Below are positions 7,023 to 15,107 of a stretch of 52,645 nucleotides of DNA, one piece after another (position 1 is the stretch's first letter; each line of letters opens with the position of its first letter). This DNA is from Gemmataceae bacterium (lineage in GTDB: Bacteria; Planctomycetota; Planctomycetia; Gemmatales; Gemmataceae), in NCBI GenBank assembly GCA_022616435.1, contig JAKEET010000071.1, positions 1 to 52,645 on the forward strand, written 5' to 3'. The notes under the pieces were generated by a model. The model saw nothing but the letters and a program-made list of their open reading frames with translations, was not told where the DNA came from and did not search any database. Position numbers and translations under genes: made by a program.

Positions 7023-9776
7023 ATGACCCGCGTTGTTGTCGCTGCGCTCGTTGCGCTCGGCTGTGCCGCCTCTGCAGTTCACGCCCGGCCCGCCCACAAG
7101 CATGCCCTCGCCCAGTACTTCGGCTCGTTTCTGCCGAAGAAGCTCAACGATTGCCGCACGTGTCACTTACCTGATCCGCCCGGCAAGACGAACGAAGACG
7201 AAGACAAACCGCACAATTCCTTCGGCGCCCGGCTCAAGGCGACCCGCATCGCGCTCCGGAAGATGGCCAGGTCCGCGACCATCGAGGCCAGTCTCGAAGC
7301 GATTCTTGAGGAGGACGCCGACGGCGACGGCGTCGCCAACCGCGTCGAGATCCTCACCGGCCATTTCCCGGGCGACAAGGGCGATCGGCCGACGGCGGCG
7401 CAAATCGCCAGCGCGAAAACCACGCTGGCCGAGTTCGCCAGGCTCAAGTCGGGATATCCGTGGCGGCCGTTCGACAGCGTCCAGCGTCCGCCGGCGCCGC
7501 GCGTCCAGAACGCGGCGTGGGTTCGCAATCCGATCGACGCGTTCCTTGCCGCCGAGCATGAGTCGCTCGGACTCAAGCCGCGGCCGGAAGCGGCGCCGGA
7601 AGTGCTGCTGCGGCGCGTCTATCTGGACTTGATCGGGCTGCCGCCCACGCCGGACGAGATCGAGGCATTTCGCCGGGATTGCGCGAGCGCGAAACCGCAA
7701 GCAAACGGCGGCGTTCCGGACGCGGCCTGGCAACGCGTTGTCGATCGCCTGCTGAACGATCCGCGGCATGGCGAGCGCTGGGGCCGGCACTGGATGGACG
7801 TGTGGCGCTACAGCGACTGGGCCGGCTACGGCGCCCAGGTCCGCGACAGTCAGCCCCACATCTGGCGCTGGCGCGACTGGATCATCGAGGCGCTCAACAC
7901 CGACAAGGGCTACGACCGCATGGTCCTGGAGATGCTGGCCGGCGACGAAATGGCCCCCGAGGACCCCAAGGCCCTCACCGGCACCGGCTACCTGGTCCGC
8001 AACTGGAAGCTGTTGAGCCGCGAGAAGTGGCTGCAGGACACGGTCGAGCACACCGCCCAGGCGTTCCTCGGCGTCACCCTGCAATGCGCCAAGTGCCACG
8101 ACCACATGTACGACCCGATCCTTCAAAAGGATTATTACCAGTTCCGGGCCATCTTCGAGCCGCACAACGTCCGCACCGATCGCGTGCCCGGCCAGCCGGA
8201 CATCAAGATCGACGGCCTGCCGCGCGTCTACGACAAGGACCTGACCGCCAAGACGCTGTTCTTCATTCGCGGCGACGACCGGACGCCGGACAAGAACCAG
8301 ACCATCGTGCCCGATGTCCCCGACGCGCTGGGCGGCCGGTTTCCGAAGGTCGAGCCGGTGACGTTGCCGAGGCCGGCGGTCGAGCCGGAGAAACGTGACT
8401 TCGTCGTTCGCGAGTCGCTCGAGCGGAGCGCCGCGGCGGTTGCCAACGCGAAGTCTGAGCTTGCGAAATGGGAAAAGGACGGGCAAGCGGCGAAGGCGAA
8501 GGCGGCTGCTCTCGCCCTGACCGCGAAGGAAAGCAGCCATGACGCGCTGCTCAAGGTGCTGGCGGCCGAAACACTGGAGGATGCCGGCAAGATCAACAGC
8601 GAGACCTGGAAGCAAGCCGCGACCGCCGCGCTCGTGGCCCAGCGGAAGGCCGCTGTGGCGAACGCCCGCTACAACCTGCACGTTACGGAGGAGAAGTCAG
8701 CCGCGCAAAAACCGGGCACGCCCCAGAGCAAGGCGGCGAGCAAGGCGCTGGAGGCCGCGAAAACCGCGCTCGCGAAGGCCGCGAAAGACGCGCAGCAACC
8801 GGCGACGACGGCCTATCAGAAGCGCTCGAGCGCGACCTATCCGCCGCAGAGCACCGGCCGCCGCTTGGCGCTGGCGAAGTGGATCGCGAGCAAGGACAAC
8901 CCGCTGACGGCCCGCGTCGCCGTCAACCACATCTGGCTGCGCCATTTCGGCCAGGCGATCGTGCCGACGGTGTTCGACTTCGGCAAGAACGGCCGGCCGC
9001 CGTCGCACCCCGCCCTGCTCGACTGGCTGGCGGCGGAGTTCATGAACCCGACACCCCCCCATCCCCCCCTTCGCAAGGGGGGGCAAGGGGGGGTGGCCTG
9101 GTCCATGAAACACATCCACCGCCTCATCGTCACCAGCAGCGCCTACCGCATGGCTTCGACGCCCGATGCCGCGAATACGACCCTCGACCGCGACAACAAG
9201 TACCTGTGGCGGTTCGCGCCGCGCCGCCTCGAAGCCGAGGCCGTGCGCGATTGCATCTTCTACGTGGCCGGCAAGCTCGATCCGGCCATGGGCGGCCCGG
9301 ACATCGACTACCCGCTCGGCCTGACGGCGCCGCGCCGCAGCCTGTATTTCCGCCACGCCGCCGAGAAGGAGATGGAGTTCCTGTCGATCTTCGACGCCGC
9401 GTCGGTGACCGAGTGCTACGAGCGCAAGCACAGCATCATCCCGCAGCAGGCGCTGGCCCTGGTCAACAGCGAGCTGACGCTGAAACACGCCCGCATCCTG
9501 GCCCGTTCAATCGCGGGCAAGACGAACGGCGATGCAACCGCCTTCGCGAAATCGGCCTTCCAGTACGTGCTGTCGCGGCAGCCGACCGCGGCCGAATCGG
9601 CTGAGTGCATCACGTTCCTCGCCGAGCAGACGCAGCGCTTGCGCGAGGCCAAGCTGCCCGGGGGCGCGGGATTGACGCCCGACGGCGCGCTGCCGGCCCC
9701 GGACCCGGCGTTGCGGGCGCGGGAGAACCTGGTGCACGTGCTGCTGAATCATCATGAGTTTGTTACAATCAGGTAA
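7023..9776 (+). CDS. Secreted cytochrome-like DUF1549/DUF1553 protein (with EF-hand-like loop)
   Basis: The 917-residue exported protein starts with a signal peptide ([18 protein letters not shown]). A haem-type CRTCH motif lies at residues 44-48, then [12 protein letters not shown] near residue 100, which resembles a calcium-binding EF-hand/dockerin loop. DUF1549 follows ([51 protein letters not shown]) and a second CAKCHDH motif. An Ala/Lys-rich coiled-coil-like stretch leads to DUF1553 ([35 protein letters not shown]). Such proteins are abundant in planctomycetes and usually paired with DUF1501 genes; their biochemical role is not established, though extracellular polysaccharide use has been proposed. 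Around residues 677-690 an in-frame [13 protein letters not shown] insertion comes from a palindromic repeat. Confidence 0.9.
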   Translation: MTRVVVAALVALGCAASAVHARPAHKHALAQYFGSFLPKKLNDCRTCHLPDPPGKTNEDEDKPHNSFGARLKATRIALRKMARSATIEASLEAILEEDADGDGVANRVEILTGHFPGDKGDRPTAAQIASAKTTLAEFARLKSGYPWRPFDSVQRPPAPRVQNAAWVRNPIDAFLAAEHESLGLKPRPEAAPEVLLRRVYLDLIGLPPTPDEIEAFRRDCASAKPQANGGVPDAAWQRVVDRLLNDPRHGERWGRHWMDVWRYSDWAGYGAQVRDSQPHIWRWRDWIIEALNTDKGYDRMVLEMLAGDEMAPEDPKALTGTGYLVRNWKLLSREKWLQDTVEHTAQAFLGVTLQCAKCHDHMYDPILQKDYYQFRAIFEPHNVRTDRVPGQPDIKIDGLPRVYDKDLTAKTLFFIRGDDRTPDKNQTIVPDVPDALGGRFPKVEPVTLPRPAVEPEKRDFVVRESLERSAAAVANAKSELAKWEKDGQAAKAKAAALALTAKESSHDALLKVLAAETLEDAGKINSETWKQAATAALVAQRKAAVANARYNLHVTEEKSAAQKPGTPQSKAASKALEAAKTALAKAAKDAQQPATTAYQKRSSATYPPQSTGRRLALAKWIASKDNPLTARVAVNHIWLRHFGQAIVPTVFDFGKNGRPPSHPALLDWLAAEFMNPTPPHPPLRKGGQGGVAWSMKHIHRLIVTSSAYRMASTPDAANTTLDRDNKYLWRFAPRRLEAEAVRDCIFYVAGKLDPAMGGPDIDYPLGLTAPRRSLYFRHAAEKEMEFLSIFDAASVTECYERKHSIIPQQALALVNSELTLKHARILARSIAGKTNGDATAFAKSAFQYVLSRQPTAAESAECITFLAEQTQRLREAKLPGGAGLTPDGALPAPDPALRARENLVHVLLNHHEFVTIR
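9052..9093. repeat. C-rich/G-rich palindromic repeat within a coding region
   Basis: A run of the form CCCCCCCATCCCCCCCTTCG followed by CAAGGGGGGGCAAGGGGGGG folds on itself and is translated in frame as [13 protein letters not shown]. The same type of element sits in the hydrolase gene at 42051-42092. DUF1553 proteins do not normally have this segment, so it is an insertion that keeps the reading frame. Confidence 0.8.
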
Positions 9777-9801
9777 TCCAAGGGGACCGAAGAGGGTAAG
9801 C

Positions 9802-10422
9802 ATGTCGATAGCAGCCATGCAGCAACTGTATGATTTCGACGAGTTTTGCGTTCTTGTCGCAGACGGCAGGAAGGCTGATCTCATCGATGGTGTGATCTAC
9901 ATGGCTTCGCCGGAAAACATCGGCCATTGCGATCTGCGCGCCTGGTTGCTTTACCTGATTCGACGATACTTGAAGCATCGAAAGATCGGCGGCAAACTGC
10001 TCGATTCTCGCGTCGCGTTTCGGCTCACTCCGCGCAATAGTCCTGAGCCGGACATTGGCTATTTGACTCCCTCGCGCGCGCATCTGGCGCAGCGTGGCTT
10101 TGTCGACGGACGACCGGACCTGGCCATCGAGATTGTGTCGCCCGACAGCGTTGCGCGAGACTACAACGAAAAGAAACTGCAGTATCTTGCAGCGGCTGTC
10201 CCTGAGTATTGGATCATCGACCCATTGACTTCGAAGATGACGTGTTGGCGCCGCACTGAACACGGTGACTATCGCCGATTGGGCAAGGGAGGCCGCGTCG
10301 AATCGGAAGTAATCCCCGGCTTCTGGTTGCGAGCAGCTTGGCTCTTCCAGAGTCCGCTTCCCGATGAGGATGAAATCCTGTCGGAGATTTCGGGCATCAG
10401 TCCAAAAGGAGCAAGGACATGA
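9802..10422 (+). CDS. Uma2 family (DUF820) putative restriction-endonuclease-fold protein
   Basis: The 206-residue protein has the Uma2/DUF820 pattern: KADLIDGVIYMASP, a helical segment, RVAFRLTPRNSPEPDIGYL, DLAIEIVSPDSVARDYNEKKLQYLAAAVPEYWIIDP. The PD-(D/E)xK-like catalytic residues are the Asp in EPDIGYL and the Glu in IEIVSP, with the Lys of EKKLQY. The native role of this large family is unknown; endonuclease activity is predicted from fold. The start at 9802 is preferred to the in-frame ATG at 9754, which overlaps the previous gene. Codon use appears less GC-rich than in neighbouring genes. It separates a DUF1549/DUF1553 gene from its usual DUF1501 partner, suggesting that it was inserted later. 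Confidence 0.8.
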   Translation: MSIAAMQQLYDFDEFCVLVADGRKADLIDGVIYMASPENIGHCDLRAWLLYLIRRYLKHRKIGGKLLDSRVAFRLTPRNSPEPDIGYLTPSRAHLAQRGFVDGRPDLAIEIVSPDSVARDYNEKKLQYLAAAVPEYWIIDPLTSKMTCWRRTEHGDYRRLGKGGRVESEVIPGFWLRAAWLFQSPLPDEDEILSEISGISPKGART

Positions 10423-10531
10423 ATCCAAGGAATCAGGGAATGCAACGCAAGTGATCTGCAAGAATCCTTGAGATTGGAACGCGAGGACAAGATGTCGACC
10501 ACGCGTTAGGCGCGTTGCACGGAGAACGCTC

Positions 10532-11989
10532 ATGACCGACTCGTCAAGAATCACGCCAGCCCTCTCCCGCCGCACCTTCCTCGCCGACACCGGCATGGGC
10601 TTCACCGGCCTCGCCCTGTCGGCGCTCCTCTGGCAGGACGGCGTCGGCCGCGCTCAGGAACACACCCTTCCTGATGGCCGCCCTCATTTCACCCCCAAGG
10701 CCAAGTCCGTCATCTGGCTATTCATGTGCGGCGGCGTCAGCCATGTCGAAAGCTTCGACGTCAAGCCGGAACTGAATCGTTACGCCGGACGCACGATTCA
10801 AGATACGCCGTACCGCGACGTGCTCCGCGCCGAGGGCCGCGACGTCATCGCCGGCAACCCGGTGCACGGCAACCGGCACACGCTCATGGGGCTCAACACC
10901 GGCTATCGCCGTTACGGCCAGTCCGGCCTGATGGTCGGCGACTGGTGGCGGCACGTCGGCGAATGCGCCGACGACATCGCCGTCGTCCGCTCGCTGTGGA
11001 CCAACCACAACGATCACGGCGCCCAGCTCACCTGGCACACCGGCCGGCACCCGCGCGAGGGCGCGTTCCCGACGATCGGCTCGTGGATCAACTACGGGCT
11101 TGGCACGCTGAATCAGAACTTGCCGCAGTACGTGGTTCTCGGCACGCCGACCGGCGACTGCTGCGGCGGCTCGTGGACGCATGGCGCCGCGTATCTCGGC
11201 GCGGAGCACGCTGGCGTGCGCCTCAACGTCGGGGCCGCCAATCCGCTGCCGTTCGTGCGGCCCGCGGCGGGGTTGCAGCCGGAGGAGCAGGCCGCCGAGC
11301 TGGGGCTGCTCGGGCGGCTCAATCGCCTGTCCGGCATCGATTATCCCGACGATCCGCAGCTTCGGGCCCGCATCAGGGCCTACGAGCTGGCGGCCGGCAT
11401 GCAGGCCGCCGTGCCCGAGACCTTGCAGCTCGAACGCGAAACCGAGGCAACGCGCCGGCTCTACGGCATCAACAACGGCACGACACAGAACTTCGGCCAG
11501 CTCTGCCTCACGGCGCGGCGGCTGGTCGAGCGCGGTGTCCGCTTCGTCCAGGTCTTTCACGGCGGCGGGGGCGGCGGCGCCTGGGACGCCCATTCCGGCA
11601 TCCGGACGAATCACGGCCAGCTATCGGCCCAGGTCGATCTGCCCATCGCCGGCTTGCTGAAAGACCTGAAGCAGCGCGGACTCCTGGACGAAACACTCGT
11701 CGTGTGGGGGACGGAGTTCGGCCGCACGCCCGGCGCGCAGGGCGACGGCCGCGATCACCATCCGCAAGGATTCTGTGCCTGGCTGGCGGGCGGCGGCATC
11801 AAGCGAGGCGTGGTTCACGGCGCCACCGACGAGCTCGGCTTCCAGGCGCTCGAGCCGCGCCACTACATCACCGACATTCACGCAACGGTGCTCTGCCAGC
11901 TCGGCCTCGACGCCCGCCGATTAGAGATTCCCGGCCGGCGGCGACTTGATATTGACTACGGCCGGCCGATTCGCGAAATCATGGCATGA
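10532..11989 (+). CDS. DUF1501 family protein, Tat-exported
   Basis: The 485-residue protein opens with a twin-arginine-like signal (SRRTFLADTGMGFTGLALSALL) and carries the DUF1501 hallmarks: KSVIWLFMCGGVSHVESFDVKPELN, the mid-region LWTNHNDHGAQLTWHTGRHP, RFVQVFHGGGGGGAWDAH and VVWGTEFGRTPGAQGDGRDHH near residue 390-415. DUF1501 proteins have a sulfatase/alkaline-phosphatase-like fold by structure prediction, and the conserved Asp/His residues could bind metal. They are commonly encoded next to DUF1549/DUF1553 partners, as here apart from the Uma2 gene. Substrate is unknown. It is probably co-transcribed with the thioredoxin-like gene 44 bases downstream. Confidence 0.88.
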   Translation: MTDSSRITPALSRRTFLADTGMGFTGLALSALLWQDGVGRAQEHTLPDGRPHFTPKAKSVIWLFMCGGVSHVESFDVKPELNRYAGRTIQDTPYRDVLRAEGRDVIAGNPVHGNRHTLMGLNTGYRRYGQSGLMVGDWWRHVGECADDIAVVRSLWTNHNDHGAQLTWHTGRHPREGAFPTIGSWINYGLGTLNQNLPQYVVLGTPTGDCCGGSWTHGAAYLGAEHAGVRLNVGAANPLPFVRPAAGLQPEEQAAELGLLGRLNRLSGIDYPDDPQLRARIRAYELAAGMQAAVPETLQLERETEATRRLYGINNGTTQNFGQLCLTARRLVERGVRFVQVFHGGGGGGAWDAHSGIRTNHGQLSAQVDLPIAGLLKDLKQRGLLDETLVVWGTEFGRTPGAQGDGRDHHPQGFCAWLAGGGIKRGVVHGATDELGFQALEPRHYITDIHATVLCQLGLDARRLEIPGRRRLDIDYGRPIREIMA

Positions 11990-12033
11990 TTCAGCCACGG
12001 AACGTTCGTCATCCGCACGAAAGGAACGCGAAC

Positions 12034-12459
12034 ATGGCCCGAGCTCTGGGGATACTCTGCTGCGCTCTGCTGCTCAGCTCATGCGGCGGCCCCCCGCTGC
12101 CCATGCAGCCCCCGCCCCTGGACAGCCGCAAGGTTGAAGACGTCGATCCATTGTTCGCCAAGATGCTGCTGGAGAGCAAGACGCCCGTGCTGGTTGATTT
12201 TTGGGGAGAGGGCTGCCCGCCCTGCCTGGTGATGGGGCCGATCCTCGATGAACTGGCCGCGGCGAACGAAGGCAAGTTCAAGCTGGTGAAAGTGAATGTC
12301 GCCGACAAGGAAGCGCTCGCGGGATACTACGGGATCGATTCGATCCCGACCGTGATCCTCTTCAAGAACGGCGTCAGCCATCGCCGGCTGCCGGGCCTGC
12401 CCCATGGCGATGCGAAGGCGCAGGTTGCCAATTGGTTGAAGCGTGCATTGGCCGGGTAG
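12034..12459 (+). CDS. Thioredoxin-like lipoprotein with CPPC active site
   Basis: The 141-residue protein starts with a lipoprotein signal (ALGILCCALLLSSC, lipid Cys17), so it acts outside the cytoplasmic membrane. The thioredoxin fold is plain: TPVLVDFWGEGCPPCLVMGPILDELA, with active-site C61-P-P-C64, then KLVKVNVADKEALAGYYGIDSIPTVILFKNG with the cis-proline in IPT. CPPC instead of CGPC is seen in some thioredoxins and alters redox potential; an envelope disulfide reductase or isomerase role is inferred. The start is ATG at 12034, preceded by AAAGGAA; an upstream ATG at 11986 overlaps DUF1501 and would not give a signal peptide. It may serve the secreted multi-cysteine haem-type protein upstream. 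Confidence 0.87.
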   Translation: MARALGILCCALLLSSCGGPPLPMQPPPLDSRKVEDVDPLFAKMLLESKTPVLVDFWGEGCPPCLVMGPILDELAAANEGKFKLVKVNVADKEALAGYYGIDSIPTVILFKNGVSHRRLPGLPHGDAKAQVANWLKRALAG

Positions 12460-12884
12460 CGCTTCGCCCGTGTCGAGCGGATCGGCGCTCGTTCTATCTT
12501 TTCGTACAGCCGCACGAAAGTTACCCCTTGCACCCGGGAGATTCGGCCACGGCGACAGCAGCGCTCGCCACGCCGGGTCCTGCTGGCAGCGCCGCCACAA
12601 ACTCGACCAGCGCCAATCTTCGGCCCGCTTGACCCCGCATCCACCCTGACTGTGCCCGTGACGTTATTGAACGTCACTTCGATTCTGGATCACCGCCCTC
12701 GCCCTGCGATTTCTTGAACAACCCCTCCCGGTGGTTGTAGGGAAACACACTGAATTCGCCGCCTGGGAAGTCAGCTGTGGAAGCACCACGATCAAGGGAC
12801 ACGAGCGACGGTTCGGTCTGTGTGTGTGTGTAGTTGGCGAGTTGGCAACGTCCATGCGGCGGCCGGCCTCATGAGAAGTCGCGA
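12460..12884. other. Gene-free stretch between convergent genes
   Basis: No supported gene was found. The stretch contains an 8-base-stem palindrome at 12658-12677 (GTGACGTT-ATTG-AACGTCAC) and a short TG dinucleotide run near 12820-12832. The palindrome could end transcription from either side but has no T-tract. Confidence 0.5.
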
Positions 12885-13883
12885 TCACCGCCGCCGCGCG
12901 CAGATCTCCCGCACCAGCGCCGCGTCCTCGCCCACCTGGTCGCCCTGCTGCTGGTACATGCCGACGATCATGGCGTCGGTCGGCTTGATGTTGCCAAGCG
13001 CCGTCTCGAAGCACTGGCGAATCTCGGCGGGGCTATTGATGCGCCGGCCGGCGGCGAGCACCTTGTAGACCAGGCACGGCTTCCGCGTCGCCTGCACCAC
13101 CTGGAACATCCGGCCCGGGTCCGACGGCAGGTAGACCTCGCCCAGCGGCACGTCGCGGCCCAGGAGCTTGTGGAGTTCGTCGCGCGGGCGGGTCAGGTAG
13201 TAGAGGCAGCACATGTAGTAATCCACGTCCCACTTTTGCTCTTCGGCCAGCGTGATGAGGGCCGGGTTGTGCGCCGACAGCCCGACGAGCACGCCCCGGT
13301 CGCGGATGCGGCGGAGCAGGTCGCGGAGCACGTTGACGCGGTTCTGCCGGTGCAGGCGCTCGGCCAGCGACCCGTGCGGCGCGATGCCGATGGGGTTGCG
13401 CTTGGCGGCTTCATCAACCAGCTCCGGCCGCTGGTCCCAGTCCCCCTTGCCCAGGCAGAGCCAGTGCATCCGGCCGCCGGCCTGGCGGTAGCGATCGAGG
13501 TCGGCGAGGGTGCGTTCGGCGTAGCTGTTCTGCCAGGTGTTGATGCCCACCTGCTCGCAGCGCCTGAGCAATTCCAGGACACGCTCCGGCGTGTGCCAGT
13601 CGGTGTAGTAACGGCTCAGCAGGCGGTTGAAGTGCGAGTGGCCGTAGATCGGATTGCCGCCGATGATGAGCCGCGTCACCGTGTGCTGGCCGAGGCGAAT
13701 GGTCGGCAACGTGGCGGCGGCGGGCTGGGCGGCGCTTGCCTGCGAACCGGCGAGGGCCGAACCGGCGAGGGCCATGCCGGCGGCGGTCCCGGCCGCTTGC
13801 TGGAGGAAGTCGCGGCGGCTCGCGGCGGCGGTGGACTGCGAATCGGTGCGGGAATCGGGGGGGAGTTGCGTGTCGGGTTCCAT
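12885..13883 (-). CDS. Tat-signal aldo/keto-reductase-like TIM-barrel protein
   Basis: The 332-residue protein begins with a Tat signal (ASRRDFLQQAAGTAAGMALAGS). Its mature part resembles the aldo/keto reductase fold: RLGQHTVTRLIIGGNPIYG, then GINTWQNSYAERT, LVGLSAHNPALITLAEE (strand and helix as in AKR), YYMCCLYYLTRP and a C-terminal TDAMIVGMYQQ. The classical AKR catalytic Asp-Tyr-Lys-His set is not clear, so catalysis is uncertain. ATG at 13881-13883 is chosen because AGGAG lies upstream; the frame is open to 13940. The signal peptide holds LAGSA/LAGSQ, encoded by a 15-base repeat at 13742-13771. It sits alone, downstream of the toxin-antitoxin-like pair on the same strand. Confidence 0.72.
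   Translation of the reverse strand: MEPDTQLPPDSRTDSQSTAAASRRDFLQQAAGTAAGMALAGSALAGSQASAAQPAAATLPTIRLGQHTVTRLIIGGNPIYGHSHFNRLLSRYYTDWHTPERVLELLRRCEQVGINTWQNSYAERTLADLDRYRQAGGRMHWLCLGKGDWDQRPELVDEAAKRNPIGIAPHGSLAERLHRQNRVNVLRDLLRRIRDRGVLVGLSAHNPALITLAEEQKWDVDYYMCCLYYLTRPRDELHKLLGRDVPLGEVYLPSDPGRMFQVVQATRKPCLVYKVLAAGRRINSPAEIRQCFETALGNIKPTDAMIVGMYQQQGDQVGEDAALVREICARRR
13742..13771 (-). repeat. 15-base tandem repeat in a Tat signal peptide
   Basis: GCGAACCGGCGAGGG and CCGAACCGGCGAGGG (plus strand) are adjacent and encode LAGSA/LAGS near the cleavage region of the Tat signal. Confidence 0.7.
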
Positions 13884-14025
13884 GATTGGCTCCTGGTCTG
13901 CGTTCGCGATCGGGCCCGGCCGGCGACCCTTACCATACACGCGGTCTGTCGCGATGGGAAATGAAATGTCGGCACAGGTCTTCGTTCGAGATCAAAGGCG
14001 GCCGTTCGATGATCCGGACTCCTTC

Positions 14026-14622
14026 CTATTCCCTCACAGCCGTCGCCAACATGTCACCCAGCTCTTTTTTCCTCGCGCACAGCGCCTTCAGAAGGGCTTC
14101 CTTTTCGGTGTCCGAGCGAGATTTGCTGAGCACGTCGCTCACCAACGACTCGACCAGTTGCGAAACCCTGGCCGACAGAGGTTGTTCGGCCTGGGTCGCG
14201 AAGAACCGCCGCATGGCCTTGTCCGCGCGCCGTGATTGGATGACAGCGCCGGTCTCCCACCGCGAAACTGTCGCCACGGCCGCATCAATGGCCTGCGCGA
14301 GCTGTTCCTGGGTGATGTCATTGGCTTGTCGACGTCCTTCGCGGATTTCCTCGGGCTGCAACAACCCAAGTTGACGCCGCAGCGCGCGGGCGATCTGCTG
14401 ATGCGAGTCGTTCTGAAAAACGAGCGCGCCGCAAGCGCGGCACTTGAGGACGCAGAGATCCGCCACCCGGACTTTGTGGGTCCGGCCATGATGCCTGACG
14501 TTCGCCGTGTAGCGGACCACGGCCGGCGCCACGTCAACCTTGCCGCACGCGCTGCACCGCCATGGAAAGGGGCGCGGGTGGCGCTTGGCGAGACTGGTCT
14601 CATTGCGCAAAGCAGGTTTCAT
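14026..14622 (-). CDS. MqsA/YgiT-like zinc-finger plus HTH antitoxin
   Basis: The 198-residue protein has an N-terminal zinc-binding region (C23-S-A-C26, then C57 and C61-R-A-C64) and an XRE-type helix-turn-helix around residues 103-127 (DITQEQLAQAIDAAVATVSRWETGA). This order, CxxC finger then HTH, is that of MqsA/YgiT-type antitoxins, which bind the partner toxin and repress their operon. The HTH signature VSRWETG is intact. A C-terminal extension of about 60 residues is helical and charged. Its start overlaps by 4 bases the end of a small upstream gene (ATGA), as toxin-first TA operons do. A promoter overlapping a perfect palindrome lies upstream of that gene (15026-15054). The antitoxin role is inferred from domains and context; a stand-alone regulator is possible. 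Confidence 0.75.
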   Translation of the reverse strand: MKPALRNETSLAKRHPRPFPWRCSACGKVDVAPAVVRYTANVRHHGRTHKVRVADLCVLKCRACGALVFQNDSHQQIARALRRQLGLLQPEEIREGRRQANDITQEQLAQAIDAAVATVSRWETGAVIQSRRADKAMRRFFATQAEQPLSARVSQLVESLVSDVLSKSRSDTEKEALLKALCARKKELGDMLATAVRE

Positions 14623-14976
14623 TTCTTAGCCCAGTGCACGTTGACCGCCTCGATGCGGCACCATTCCTTGTCGCGATGGTCATGAAAAACGGTCTCGACG
14701 TAAACGCGCTTGCCGTCGACATCGAGAACCAGGTCGTCGTGAAATTCGTTCGGATAGTCGCCGGGATTGCCACGTTCTTTTACCCTTTTCACCTTCCCTC
14801 CCGCGGCGGTTTGGTCGTACATCATTTTCGGCGATCAACGTCGGATTGCATCCCAAATTCGCCCAGATCCATTTTTGGGACCTCTCGTTGAAGTCCACGT
14901 AACCGGTGACCTTCCATTGGCTGAGCGCGAATACATACTTGGGGAAGATCTCAAGATCGTCGTTCAAGAGCGCCAT
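14619..14976 (-). pseudogene. Small gene upstream of the antitoxin, split by a single-base frameshift
   Basis: Two overlapping frames together look like one protein of about 118 residues. The first begins at ATG 14976 (MALLNDDLEIFPKYVFALSQ) and reads to about LGCNPTLIAE. The second begins at 14825 (MMYDQTAAGGKVKRVKERGN) and ends NVHWAKK at 14619, overlapping the antitoxin start. The switch lies at a run of four A residues on the minus strand (plus-strand TTTT at 14825-14828); removing one A joins the frames (AE-MMYDQ). The total of 358 bases is one more than a multiple of three. Position and coupling suggest the toxin half of the pair, but I do not recognise the family and it does not clearly resemble MqsR. 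It could be an inactivated toxin, a sequencing error, or two genes. Confidence 0.5.
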
Positions 14977-15025
14977 GCGCACATTTCTCGCGGATCCCGG
15001 CGGGCACGCGATTGGTCGATTGTCG

Positions 15026-15054
15026 ATGGTAAGCGCCGTTATGACATATGTCAA
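15026..15054 (-). promoter_or_regulatory. Promoter overlapping a 12-base palindrome (likely TA autoregulation)
   Basis: On the minus strand TTGACA (15049-15054) is followed after 17 bases by TACCAT (15026-15031), a consensus -35 and a fair -10. The perfect palindrome TGACATATGTCA (15042-15053) overlaps the -35. It ends about 50 bases upstream of ATG 14976, a suitable place for an HTH antitoxin to repress its own operon. Binding is inferred. Confidence 0.5.
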
Positions 15055-15107
15055 CACCGGCCGGCTGAAGCTTGTAGTTCGTTTGTCGCACGATCCATCC
15101 GCGGACG

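Noticed and set aside
12819..12832. TG dinucleotide run considered as a phase-variable tract
   Set aside because: Too short and not within or directly upstream of a gene start.
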